A stretch of DNA of 64,000 nt, from assembly GCA_029721435.1 (NCBI GenBank), contig CM056582.1, positions 41,064,611 to 41,128,610 of the forward strand, read 5' to 3'. The position numbers and the translations under genes are program-made. The notes under the pieces were generated by a model. It did no database searches. It saw only the letters and a list, made by a program, of their open reading frames with translations, and had not been told where the DNA came from. Source of the stretch: Gymnothorax reevesii. Lineage: Eukaryota > Chordata > Actinopteri > Anguilliformes > Muraenidae. This document shows, piece after piece, positions 1-10,985 of this stretch (positions within the stretch are counted from its first letter, which is position 1; each line of letters begins with the position of its first letter).

Positions 1-90
1 AAATAGCCCGGACAAAATTGGCGGACGCCCGCCCGCCCGCCGAAGGGACGACAATACCCCTTGTGCCCATGTCGAGCTGAGGGGTAAAAA
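1..90 (+). repeat. Truncated copy of a dispersed repeat (GC-rich end)
   Basis: This stretch is nearly identical to 32917-33003. Both begin AAATAGCCCGGACAAAATTG, run through a CCCGCCCGCC tract and end in GAGGGGTAAAA. The copy is cut by the window start, so only its right end is visible. No coding potential. The family is not identified. Confidence 0.7.
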
Positions 91-810
91 GCCAATGTTA
101 CAATCATCATCCCAGGTTGGCAAGGTGTCCAAAAATTTGCCAGCGTTGCAAACATTATGCCAATGTCAGCCTGACGTTTGCAGTTTCCAAACATTTAAGG
201 CAGAATCACACAGTCGGCGTAGGCCATCAGCACAGCTGAATGGTGGGAAAAAAAAAAAGAGCCAAACGTCAGAGAATTTGCACTCAAGAGTGCAAAAAAT
301 CTTGTACTGGACGCAGCTCGCTATCATGCAGAGGAGCTCAGCAGACCCCAGTGGAGTGCAACGTTGGTTGGAAAGTTGCATTGATTGGCTATAGTGATCT
401 GAGCAGTGCAGCTGAGCATTGCACAACATCGAGTAAACGTGGACAAAATTTCAACTGTAGATTTCTACTGGACTTAAGATTTCTCTGCCTACAACTCTTC
501 TCATCACATCATCCTCCTAAATAAATTCTCAAAATTCTACAAGACCACTTTTTTATTTCAACTTCATCATTGTGGCTGGAAAAGGAAGAGGCAGAAGCAG
601 GAAGGCTGGCAGCCCTAAAGCCCCAAGAAGTGGCTAGCGGTCATCAGTGGAGCTGAGTGGACCCCGGCGCGCCTCAGGAGAAACCCTAACAAAGTCCAGC
701 TTTCATCAACATTTTGGCCGTAACACTTAAGATTTTAAGCATGCCAATCTTGCTGCAATCTTCTAGCTCTTCTCAACTTTACCCGGTGAAGTTTCAAAAC
801 CATAACCGAC
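91..810. other. Non-coding; scattered monomers related to the 811-1290 array
   Basis: No convincing gene. Pieces such as TTATGCCAATG and CCAACATT near 100-200 and CAACGTTGG near 360 resemble diverged units of the tandem array that follows, so this is probably decayed repeat. The short open frames overlap each other on both strands and resemble no known protein. Confidence 0.5.
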
Positions 811-1290
811 CTTGACAATGTTATGCCAACGTTGGGCCAACATTGGCACGGTGGCCTAAAATTTGCAAACAATTATCAACCTTTGCAACATTATGCCAAC
901 GTTGGGCCAACGTTGACAAAGTTTCCAAACAGTTACCGACCTTGACAATGTTATGCCAACGTTGGGCCAACATTGGCATGGTGGCCTAAAATTTGCAAAC
1001 AATTACCAACCTTGGCAACGTTATGCCAACGTTGGGCCAACATTGACAAAGTTTCCAAACAGTTACAGACCTTGACAATGTTATGTCAACGTTGGGCCAA
1101 CATTGGCATGGTGGCCTAAAATTTGCAAACAATTACCAACCTTGGCAACGTTATGCCAACGTTGGGCCAACATTGACAAAGTTTCCAAACAGTTACAGAC
1201 CTTGACAATGTTATGCCAACGTTGGGCCAACATTGTCTTGAGATTACCAACCAAAATCACGTTGGGCCAACGTTAGCTTGCTACCTGGGA
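811..1290 (+). repeat. 130-bp dimeric tandem repeat rich in the palindrome CCAACGTTGG
   Basis: The motif CTTGACAATGTTATG recurs at 811, 941, 1071 and 1201, a fixed 130-bp period over about 3.5 copies. Each unit holds two related halves of about 70 and 60 bp. Each half carries TTATGCCAACGTTGGGCCAA; one half continues into GGTGGCCTAAAATTTGC and the other into GACAAAGTTTCCAAAC. The core CCAACGTTGG is a perfect 10-bp palindrome. Unit-to-unit identity is high by eye, so expansion is fairly recent. Confidence 0.85.
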
Positions 1291-2481
1291 TTCTTTTTTA
1301 AAAATTGCATCAGGTACGTCCTGACAGCTGGGCAATAGTATGGGCACAAGGAATGCTGAGTGACTTACCCTCTGAAACACAGTTACAGCAAGATTATGAC
1401 ATCCAGAGCCAGGCATATAACTAGATCAACACAAATCAGTTGTTACTGTGACCAGCTGCCCCTCACAGGGAGCCGGTGGGGTGAGGGGGCCACAGTCAAT
1501 CCCAAAGAATCACGCTTATTATGTTTACCCACCAACAGGGGAGAGCCTAAGAGGCCACCTGCAGCCTGTCTATACGGGTGCACATGAGGTTACTTCCCAC
1601 ACCATAACATAAATGCTAGAACTTCTCTGTGCAGGCAAAAGTTAACGACCACCCTTTCTTCAATTTACCTTGGAGTGAAAATGGTCATTACCTGCAAGCT
1701 TTTTATTTTTCAGGAACAAAGAATAGAGCATCAAGTAAATATGTAACACATACTTTTCATAGACATATTTTTCAGGATTCTGTATGTACACCATTTGCAA
1801 CTATCACTGCTTCTATTGTTTTTGGGAGACCAGAATTAAAAATTTTTTTGTGGGGGAGAAACCCAACTAGATAACTCAGTCGCCACAGGGACCGAGTCAT
1901 GGATCTCCCCGATCCCCAAATTTCAGAAAAAATGGCCGCCGGCAGCCACACTGGACGTCCACTATAGCCAGAAAGCGGTCTTGAGCATTGGCAAATAAAT
2001 ATCTTCGCCTGTGCAAAATTAGAAAAAAATTTCTGTAATGATTGTCGCTTCCAGCGCCTGGAACAGAAAATTTCTCCTGGCGTGGCGGTGGCGGCAGCGG
2101 CTCCGGAACTAAACCATAGTACCTCCCGACTATTGTCGTTGGGGAGATACAATAGAGAATTTTCACCATACCTCTTCACTACCAAAATCTGGCCTTATAA
2201 GGGATCATGATCTTGTGTGCGGTCCAGCGATGGCAAAGTTTGACCCCCCGGCAGAGGAAACCACACGCTTGCCTAAAAAATCCAGTTTGTAAAATTCATT
2301 ATGTGAATAGAAGCATTAATGTGGTCCGGGGGCCTGCTGCATATGCTGGTTTTTCTTATTACCACAGAGTCAATCCCAGTAACTGAACAAACTGACAATT
2401 TTTAAAATAATATGCTTCTGTTCAAAGGGATTGGTGACTCCCTCAAGGAATTTTATGAGCTGAAATGACTATGCATGACAA
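1291..2481. other. No gene recognised; probable old repeat
   Basis: A minus-strand open frame covers 1772-2185, but its translation is low in recognisable motifs and rich in Ser and Arg, and the DNA looks like decayed interspersed repeat. Nothing else is supportable here. Confidence 0.4.
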
Positions 2482-2788
2482 TTGGCTTTATGCACAGCCC
2501 CACTACTTCCTGAACTGTAGGCAGCATTTTATTTCCCATCTTACATTATTGGACAAACCTATCAATCCAGGTGTGCCTGACCCCTGCCTGCAGGTTTTTG
2601 CTCCAGCTCGACTCTTTCACACCTGATCCATTTAAGGGCGTCATGCTGATTGGTTGAAAAAGATCTACCTGAACAGGTTGTGCATGAAGGTGCATCGGGC
2701 CTTAAATGGATATGGAGTGCAAAAGTAATGCTGCAACAAAAACCTGCAGGACAGGGGGTCCTTGAGGACTGGGTTGGGAACCACTGCA
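2482..2788 (+). mobile_element. Interspersed repeat, interrupted by a small MITE
   Basis: The outer parts (2482-2586 and 2751-2788) match the reverse complement of 31592-31750. Shared stretches include GGCTTTATGCACAGC, CCTGAACT and ATCAATCCAGGTG on the left and GGAACCACTGC on the right. The copy at 31.6 kb lacks the middle 164 bp, which is therefore a later insertion here. Family unknown; no coding sequence. Confidence 0.7.
2587..2750. mobile_element. Small palindromic MITE nested in the 2482-2788 repeat
   Basis: The segment begins CCTGCAGGTTTTTG and ends CAAAAACCTGCAGG, a perfect 14-bp inverted repeat. A second inner pair, CCATTTAAGG and CCTTAAATGG, extends the stem. It is absent from the matching repeat at 31.6 kb. 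No open frame. The 164-bp size and foldback form suit a non-autonomous DNA element. Confidence 0.65.
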
Positions 2789-3479
2789 TTACAGGGTTAA
2801 GATGATATGACAAGTGTAATTAGATATATAAATCGATGCAAAGTATATTCTGCAAAATGTTACCAAAAGCACTATAAAACCTAATCAACAGGACATCTTT
2901 ACTGCTGTGTTTAGTTATGAAAAGTAGAAACTTAATCCAAGTCAACTGTTGAATCCAACTCGGTGAGAGGAATTGGCAATCCCATCACCAAGAATACAAT
3001 AATTATAAGGAACTGCCTATTCGCCCCACAGCGGGGTTAATTGGGGGAAAGAGATCGGCTATCTGCCCCACAATGGGCCGACAAGAGAAGCAGTTCTGCT
3101 ATTCGCACCATGGTGGGGTGGTGGTACGCAGTTGGGCCAAGAAGAGATTTAATATTTTATCCGCCCCGCTTTGTGATCTTTCGTGCTGAACCGCCATGGG
3201 ACGAATATCCTCTTCCATAAAGGCTGACAAATCTGTTTTGAATATGGGCCTCCGGTTTTTGTTGATTTTTCTTTTTCAGAACAAAATTCGGATTAATGTT
3301 GTTTATTTCCTACACACATTATCCTGTTCAAAACCAAACAACTACTGCAGAGCTAATGCTTGCCAGCCAAACACAAATTTATAAGCTCATGTCGAAGAAC
3401 ATTTGCGAACGCCCCACCTCGCCAACTAACTCATATTTGTAATCCAAAGTATTGCCGTTAGCAGTTTTGCAAAATGCTG
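2789..3479. other. No gene recognised
   Basis: AT-rich sequence with a short patch near 3020-3170 in which variants of GCCCCACARNGGG recur three or four times at irregular spacing. I see no exon, RNA gene or recognisable element end. Confidence 0.4.
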
Positions 3480-4071
3480 TGTAATGTTGAAAAAAAGAAC
3501 CCCACTAGATGGCAGTATTGACATTTTTTTTATTAAGCCAGTCTGGAGCTAGGTTTTGGGCATGTCCTGAGCATGCCTCAGAGGGGAAAGTTCCAGCGAA
3601 TTGAAAAATGTCTGGAAGATGGGAGGGGGCTGGAAAAGAGTATATAAGGAGAAAAATCGAGAGAGTAAAGTAGTAGGAGAAATTGCAAGGAGAAATAGTG
3701 GAAGGATACGTTTCACCAGACCTGTCACTCTTTACAAGAACTGTGTTTTTGCCTGTTTTTGGATTTTTGCCTGTGTTGGAGCATATTTCTGTCCCAAGAC
3801 ATCGCAACATAGCTTCTCCATCTCAATTACCAAGGGACTGTAAATATCTCATTTTTCAAAAATATTTCAATCTTGGTCAGAGTAGGTATAAATCTGTTAA
3901 AGTTTTAAAATTTTGTCTGGGTAGAAAGAGGGAAAGAAAGGCAGTTTGAGTTAGAAAAATCAGCGAAGGAGAAAGAGGAAAGAGCAGAAAGAGAGACAGA
4001 GACAGAGAGATTTCGATTTACAGAAGTTAGACAGAGAAGAAAGGCTCCAAGCGGAGATACTAAAAATCAAA
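3480..4071 (+). mobile_element. Probable LTR and leader of a Gypsy-like element
   Basis: This segment lies directly 5' of a gag reading frame. It holds a TATA box (TATATAAGG, 3641-3649) followed by a purine-rich leader. Its part 3725-3920 recurs at 18677-18880 without any gag beside it, which is how an LTR behaves when a second, fragmentary copy is left elsewhere. The outer LTR limit at about 3480 is a guess: I found no clear TG..CA ends, target-site duplication or primer-binding site. Confidence 0.45.
3641..3649 (+). promoter_or_regulatory. TATA box of the Gypsy-like LTR
   Basis: TATATAAGG lies about 430 bp upstream of the gag start and about 80 bp upstream of the segment shared with 18.7 kb. 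It fits an RNA polymerase II promoter in the U3 part of an LTR. Placement is by sequence and context only. Confidence 0.4.
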
Positions 4072-4931
4072 ATGGAAGCTGAAAACAAATTTCGTGCGAG
4101 CCAGGAGGTAAAGCTGGTGCCTCCATTCTCGGAGAAGGAGGTTGATAAGTATTTCCAGTGCTTCGAGAAGGTAGCTAAGAGTTGTCAGTGGCCAAAGGAA
4201 CACTGGCCTCTGATGTTGCAAACTGTCCTCAAGGTTAAAGCTCAACAAGCCTATTCAGCTTTGTCTGCAGATGATTCCTCTGATTATGAGGTTGTCAAAA
4301 AGGTTATTTTCACAGCTTATGAGTTGGTTCCAGAGGCTTACCGACAGAAATTCAGAGGTCTGAAGAAATCTGACAATCAGACTTTTGAGGAATTTGCTAA
4401 CAAGAAAAAGGTTTGCTTTGAGCGCTGGTGTACTTCTATGGAGGTCAAGGATGATTTCAACTCTCTAAAAGAGATGATGTTAGTTGAAGAATTCAAGAAT
4501 TGTGTTAAGGATGATATTAAGACCTACCTTAATGAGAAGCAAGCACTGAATTTGCAATCAGCTGTCAAATTTCCAGACAAATATGTTCTCACACATAAGT
4601 CCAAATTTCAGTCCAGCAGTAATAATAGATGGTCCAAATTTCAGAAAAAAGGTAACCCAAAGACAACGACAAATCTGGTGATGGTGCTCAGAAATCCAGT
4701 AACAGCTCTGATCAAAGTGTGAGAGCTGACAGTGACAAAAGTGGTCTAGTTTGCAATTATTGCAAGAAATCTGGTCATGTTACAACTAACTGTTCGTTCC
4801 TTCATGGAAAAGTCCGTAAGACATTTAACATACCAGCCATATTTTTCAAGGCTTATTACACAGCCTCATTTTTGAACGAAGTTGAATTAACAAAGATTTC
4901 AGGATTAAGCTTGCGGAGCTATAGGTTATAG
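4072..4931 (+). pseudogene. gag of a Gypsy-like retroelement (capsid plus zinc knuckle), frameshifted
   Basis: The first frame gives 216 residues from an ATG at 4072. It has the helical layout of a SCAN-like retroelement capsid: the segment YRQKFRGLKK, the run FEEFANKKKVCFERWC, and MMLVEEFKNCVKDDIKTYL near residues 140-160. Near 4660 the true frame shifts. The next frame runs through a Ser/Asp-rich linker into a zinc knuckle CNYCKKSGHVTTNC (CX2CX4HX4C) at about 4750-4795, which would package the element's RNA. It then loses sense and stops at 4931. No protease, reverse transcriptase or integrase follows, so this is a truncated, dead copy. The frameshift could be decay, since no pol lies downstream to need it. 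Confidence 0.75.
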
Positions 4932-5984
4932 ACAGCTTGTTTGTACACCATCAGCATCTGGTAATAGAAAACATTGGTGGTTATTGTTGACCGATAAAAG
5001 GTATTTGGGGTGATTCGTTGGTTTGGAAAAAAATTTCAGGCAATGACAGTCCTATAGTCAACCTTGTTCTCCTGTACTCCGTCGCCACTGTGTACTCTCA
5101 GGAGTAGTGCTCTGTACCTGCGGGCCACTACAAGTACCTGTCGCGTCTGAGCCTTCTGCCTGCACAGCCACAGAATACCTCCAGGGGGTGCCATTGCATC
5201 AGGAAAGCCAAGGCTACAGCACAAAGACCCCACTTCACACTCGTGCGCGCACACAGGCACAAAGCCTAGGCCTCTCTGATGCACCAATGAGGAGCTTATT
5301 ACATTATATCCCGTGTTTCGTAGCTGGTAAATGGAAGTGTAATGGGGAGCACATGCGCGGCTTTAATTTAGAAGATAATGTTTCTGTCAATCAAAATTTC
5401 TGTGTTGGATATACTCAATCTGCTCATTTTCAGTCCATTGAATGTTCACTGTTAACCCTCAAAGTGCCAGTCATTGCTCTTGTCAGACAAGGCAAAAAAA
5501 TTCAGATTTCAGCCTCAAAAGGTCAACAATAATGTCAATTTCTAGTTGGCAATGACCCTCAGAAGGGTTCGCAGGTACCCGTGAGTCCTTCTGAAGGCCA
5601 TTTGTCAACTAAATGGTAAATAATGAATGATTAACGTTTGAAGGGATAGGGTGAGTAAAAATTAAGCACTTATAGGGTTAACATTCGCACATTCTGTTTT
5701 TTGCCTAGTCCTTTTATTCAAAATATTGCCAGTTGTCTTAATTAAACGCTCGAAGAATAAATCTTCCCTATCATCTGTAAATATAAGGCGAGTTTCATTT
5801 AAGGTTCTAAAAAAAAACCAAAAAACAAAAAAGCAGGATTTCACAAAATGGCCCCCATACTTAAAGCAGTAGTCAAGCGTGTCATTTTCAGCAACTGGGC
5901 TGCGTGGGATTCAGAGCTGAGACACTAACATTATCCCCCTGAATCAAGATATTTAAATTGAATAATTTCAGAAAACATGCTCCT
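4932..5984. other. No gene recognised; decayed repeat
   Basis: The expected pol region of the Gypsy-like element is absent. An open frame at 5107-5532 has no recognisable domain. The segment near 5040-5320 looks like an unrelated inserted repeat. A T-rich stretch sits near 5690-5840. Confidence 0.4.
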
Positions 5985-6302
5985 TTGTGGTCGGCAAGGC
6001 AGCAGATTCGAATTCCGCCTGAGGCCTTTCCACGTAAAGTTTCATGTTCTCCCCGTGTTCGCATCGGTTTCCTCCAGGTACTCTGGTTTCCACTCACAGT
6101 CCAAAAATGCACATTAGGCTAATTTGAGACTCTGAATTGCCCACAGGTGGGAGTGAGAGGTGTGATAATGGTGTGTGAGCCCTTAGATCGACTGGAGAGC
6201 TGTCCAATGTGGGTCCCTGCCTTTCGCCCAATCAGCTGGGATGGGTCGCGGTTGAGCTGGTGCCTAAGTGAGGAAGAAGTGGTGTTGGTAAGGATGGATG
6301 AA
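5985..6302 (+). mobile_element. tRNA-derived SINE with central body, decayed
   Basis: The head carries a box-B-like sequence (GATTCGAATTCCG, 6005-6017) of an RNA polymerase III promoter. It is followed by the body motifs CATGTTCTCCCCGTGTTCGC, GGTTTCCTCCAGG, CACAGTCCAAAAATGCA and CAATCAGCTGGGATGG, and by a GGATGG-type tail near 6292-6300. This arrangement is known to me from abundant fish SINEs. The head is diverged, so box A is not clear. It is transcribed in the plus direction and depends on a LINE partner for copying. Confidence 0.75.
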
Positions 6303-6354
6303 TCTGCCTTTATACACTAATTGTGAAAAAAACTGAGAATAAGATGGTAGGATA

Positions 6355-6790
6355 AATGCTAAAGCAATGAACCAAATGACAAGCGTAACCTAAAACCTAA
6401 AGCAATGGGCCAAATGAAGTGTAGGCTAAATGCTAAACCAATGGGCTAAATCTAAAGTATAGGCTAAATACAGCATGTTGGCTCAATGCTAAAACAATGA
6501 GCTAAATGTAGCGTGTATGATTAAGCCCAAAGCAATAGGTTAAATTAAGAGTGTGGGCTGAATGCTGAAGTAATGGACCACATGAACAGTGCAGGCCACA
6601 TACTACACCAGTGGGTGACATAAGGAGTGCAGGCTAAACGCTAAAGCTATGGGCGAAATGAAGAGCTTATGCTGAAGTTGAAAGCAACAAGCTTAATGTT
6701 GAGTGTTGGCTGAATGCCAAAGCAATGGGCCACATGAACAGTGTTGGCAAAATGCTAAAGGCATGGGCTAACCGAAGCCCGCAGGCTAAG
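6355..6790 (+). repeat. Degenerate minisatellite, unit about 36-40 bp
   Basis: Variants of GCTAAAGCAATGGGCCAAATGAA and AGTGTAGGCTAAATG-like units recur about a dozen times at roughly 36-40-bp spacing, with many substitutions and small indels. No open frame. The degree of decay indicates an old array. Confidence 0.7.
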
Positions 6791-7006
6791 TGTTAACGTG
6801 CTGGAATGTCAAGCAGAAAAGCAGATGGTCTTGGATGTAAAGCTCACGTAAACACATAATGTTTGGCACAGAAACACAAGACATGCGAGGAGTCTGGAAG
6901 AACATTTCTTTACACATAACAGAAACAACATTGTCAATTACCAAATTTACAGCAGAACAATGGCAAATGTTTTAAAGTAACAATACACAGAAAAAAAAAA
7001 AAACAT

Positions 7007-7012
7007 TTTATT
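7007..7012 (-). terminator. Candidate poly(A) signal AATAAA
   Basis: On the minus strand AATAAA is followed within 10-25 nt by a long T run and a GT-rich stretch, the usual context of a vertebrate cleavage and polyadenylation site. It would end the transcript containing the exon at 10986-12017. Confidence 0.35.
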
Positions 7013-9595
7013 TCCAGAAAACAAAAATACTCAAAGAGTAAATTACTTCCTTGAAGAGACAAAAGGTAAGAATTTACTTCTTGGGCCCGAGTAATTATCA
7101 TGTGCTAAAAGAAAATCCTTCGAATTAGGCTGCACTGCACAGCTTCATGTTTCAACAATTCTTCATTCAGAATTATATTCTTTTAAATATCTCAGACATA
7201 AAAAAAACAAAATATAACAGTATGGGCTCAATATTGCAAAATGTCATTTTGATAATACACCTATCAGTGGGTTAAGATGCACCATTTCTGTGCAGCAGTT
7301 TGTACCGTTTCCCACTGCACATAACAGGTGCCTCTTTCCACTGTAACACGTAAAGAGGGATATTGATAAATGTGTACAATACCGCAATGGGAGGATAAAT
7401 TAGAGTATTCTTTCCAGGAACATTCAACTCTATCAACTAGTACATACTACGTACTGCATACTACATTAATCACATATTTCATTGTGAGAATTTAATCAGT
7501 CCAGTAATTGGTGAATAAATCCCAAATATTCATCCAAATCTTGAACTGACAGAAATAACTGATGGACCATATTTGCATACTTAGAACACTGAACTATTCG
7601 GACAGCCATTACAAAATAAGTCAAGCCAATAGCCACATCTAGTGCACATAAACATTGAAGCTACATCCTGAAATTTAAATAAATATTCCTCAAAAAATGT
7701 ACCCCTTGAAATGTAATATTCTAAGATGATTTATTCATGCCTAATAACCTATAAATAATTCATAATTTATCATAAAACTACTTCACATCTCCTCAAACTT
7801 CTAGAATGCAAAATAAAGCAAGCGATATAGCGAATATGTAATAAACTAGCTCAATAAAAATGTCCCTTTTGATAGAAAATTCAAACCATAAAACTAGAGT
7901 TAAAACAGAAAAAGTTCAGCTTTTTTTCTCCCACCAGCAAATGCACTGTGCGTGCCACTTTGGATCCAAGAAGGAAAACCACATTTACCAATCCTTCACA
8001 TTGGTAAAAAGCCAATCTGTAACACCATAGTGCAAGTGGCAGTGCTTCGTAGCTCACCCAATACCATAGAAGGCAACAACACTGCGAACAGATTGGTCAC
8101 TCAGGATTTGAAAAGAGCTAGTCTTTTTCAAACTCGAGAGAGGAAACACAGCTTAAGATTCCAAGAGCCTGAGGCAAGGTTAAAGGTGCAGAGGCCACAG
8201 TGCCTGACTGCACTGAGTTTCAGGGACTTCATTTCCCACCTCCCCCAAAAACATGCTAGCTAGATTGGCTAATAATTTCATTTGTGCGCTCACTGACGGC
8301 ACTTGAGAATCAGCGGAGCGTCTCGCTAGTCCAGATTAGCAAGATACCAAACTGCAGAACTGACTCCAGTTTGTAGACAACACACAATCAAAGTTAAAAT
8401 ATAACTACAGGACATATATTTCAGCAGTGCAGCATTCAACTACAGAATCACTTTTGGGTCACATTTGAATAAAACACGAAACCGAATGAATCACCCGCCG
8501 TGAGGAATTATGGTCAACACTTCAGCATGATGAAATGAAAGACGCAAACTTGTGGAAGCTTGAATCAATGGCCTTGCTTGAAAGGACAAACACTGTTACC
8601 TTCACAGATAATGAAGTGGCCAGATATGCTTCACTCAGTCAGTCACAGTGGCAGTCTAAAGTTCAAAGGTTTTGAGGCCATTACTAACAATTCCTCTGAT
8701 ATGATAACAGCTGCTCCAATTTGATTTGGGTCATGTAAATTGGCAGCAACTCCCAACGTACGGGTGTACTCAGGCGAGTAAATTGGTTAGGAATCTTATA
8801 GTACATCAGACTCTCAAGCAGGCACATGAATGGCAATACTTGGCGAGCCAGGTTTGGCTCAATTGCCTGTTTGCGTGATTCCTCTAAGTCATATATGCAT
8901 TCAGTACAGTGCATAGGTCCACAAGGCTAGCTGCAGAGCAGTACAGTTAGCATGCTAACAGAGTTTGCTACATAGAGAGCTCCTACAGGACGACAAACAG
9001 GGAGACAGGATAACACCTCTGCCAAGTCATCCCTCATTGGGTCACACTACAGCCAATCACAGGATACCCAGCAGGGTGGGCAGCCATGACTAAAGAGATT
9101 TCATGGCAATAATCAGTGATTGAGCAGTACTTGCCACAAATGGCCATTTAACCATTTCACCATATTCTGAAACTAAATAAAGCATAAGAAAGCCATACAA
9201 AGCAGCTTCCTACAATTTTTTTTTGATGAAATGAAAGAACAAGCTGCATCGCTCACCCAATCGTACGATTCCTAATTTCCTCACAGTACATCTCAAGTAG
9301 ATAAATAAAAATGCTCCCTCAGTGAGGAGGCAGAAATGCTCCAGTGACAAGTCCTTGAACCTGACTATGTCCCTGATTGGCTGCCAATAGGGAGGCAGGA
9401 TATACCAGTGTTTTGAGATTAATTCTCCATGCTGTACCATGCTACATCTGCCACAGAATCCAACAGCTTATACCGGAAGCACCACAAAGATAAAATACCA
9501 TGTCAATAAATTAGCATGTTCCATATCACTCACTTTGATGCTCAAGGATTTCTTGATGGGGTAGACGATAACCTAGGTGCGAACAAATTAAACAT

Positions 9596-9766
9596 TAGGT
9601 TAGTGGTTCGAGCCACTGCGTAGCCGTAATAAGATTAGAGGAGCTGTCGGCCCTTCAGTAAAGCCCTTAACGCCACATGGCTCCAGAGGGGTACTGGCCC
9701 CAGCTTCGTATCGTCAACTGTACGTTGCTTTGGATAAAAGCGTCAATAAAATAACTAACTGAATTG
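9596..9766 (+). mobile_element. SINE-like remnant with an L2-type 3' stem-loop tail
   Basis: The 3' end carries GCTTTGGATAAAAGC (9727-9741), a stem with a GGATA-type loop. In fish this structure is shared between L2-type LINEs (UnaL2) and the SINEs they mobilise, where it is the recognition site of the reverse transcriptase. A related tail is at 63645-63675. The 5' part has a decayed GGTTCGAGCC box-B-like motif near 9606. Confidence 0.6.
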
Positions 9767-10985
9767 AAGAAAACAGGACTTTCTAGTTCTTGAGCACTTG
9801 CAATTGGAATGTTCTGGAACTTCTATGTCAGTGTGTTATGCTGTAAGTAGGAATCTCACTTTACCGACACCGAAACAAATTAAATTAGTTTTCTGCGCTC
9901 CACCCACCTTCCCCTCTTAGTTCATTCATCTGGAGTACTACACTATGGTCCAGCATAAGCTTGGCTCTGGGTTTTCCACTGTGTATAGCCCTTTCATTAC
10001 TGCATATCAGTGCAGTTCCTTCAAACTAATCCCCATGTTTTCCTTTCGTATTACACATGACGTCATTATCCATGAGAAGCCACAGGAAGCCAACCTGACA
10101 GGCCGCGCCAGATTGACACTCCCATGTCCCAATGACAGAAGCATATGAAGTACGACAAGTCCCACCCCCCACCCCCTCACAATATTGATTTTCTCTTCAA
10201 GGGTGTACTTCTATATTTGCATAACTGTGCTTACCAGAGTCCTGCCATCCAATCAATGATACTGTTCCCAATATTCGGGCAAACCACCTATTTTAAGCAT
10301 TCTGGCTCCAGTGCTCATCTCAACGCTATCAAAAAAAGCATTGATCCTATGAAACCAATCGGACTGCAGAAAAGCATGTCATTTAAGAACGTTATCCCGA
10401 GATGAAAACACTTTAGAATCAAATTTAGAATGAAAGACTTAAAGTCAATAAATAGTTATCATAGAACCAACTTCCAGTGCAAACCTAAGACCAGAAACCT
10501 TTGCCATAATGTTGTGTCGTACCATAAGGGAAAAATTATCAAGTGCAATTTTTTTCATCCATGTCATACCATAGTTACTTCTTTCATTGAAATGATTCTC
10601 GCTACAACTGCTGCATTACAAACCGACTTCGAATCCCCACCAGTGTCGAGACTTAACAGTCAAAAGTTCAAGAACAATTTACATGAGGACCAATCCCTTC
10701 AGAGCACATCTTTTCTGGGTAAAAATAGTTCATCAGTAGCATCCTTCTCAAACCCGTGTTATTCCGTGTCATTTAGGGAGATCCCTGGCTTTTCATTTAG
10801 ATGAAGGGATAACTTAAACTCAGTAAAACAAATGGCATGGCCATTTTGTATATTCAACCTCCCCCCCGCAACAGGATAAATGAGTTCCATGTGCATCCGA
10901 CAGGTTGGCGCAGCAGGAATGGCCCAGTGGATGCGCCATCGCTGCGTGTAGTGTGTGGGATTGCCAAAGGGGGCGCTGCAGTGTT

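Larger units (their letters stand above)
6791..10985 (-). other. Repeat-poor region, probable long 3' UTR of the minus-strand gene
   Basis: About 4.2 kb lie directly downstream, on the minus strand, of the stop codon at 10986. The stretch is AT-rich and largely free of recognisable transposons apart from a SINE-like remnant near 9.6-9.77 kb. A minus-strand AATAAA (7012-7007) is followed by a T/GT-rich run, a good poly(A) site. I infer one long 3' UTR. This is inference from context; RNA data would be needed to confirm it. Confidence 0.4.

Noticed and set aside
811..1290. Possible CRISPR array
   Set aside because: Repeat-to-repeat sequence is conserved throughout the 130-bp unit; there are no variable spacers.
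1772..2185. 137-codon minus-strand frame
   Set aside because: No domain, poor composition and no splice or promoter context; it overlaps another frame of similar quality.
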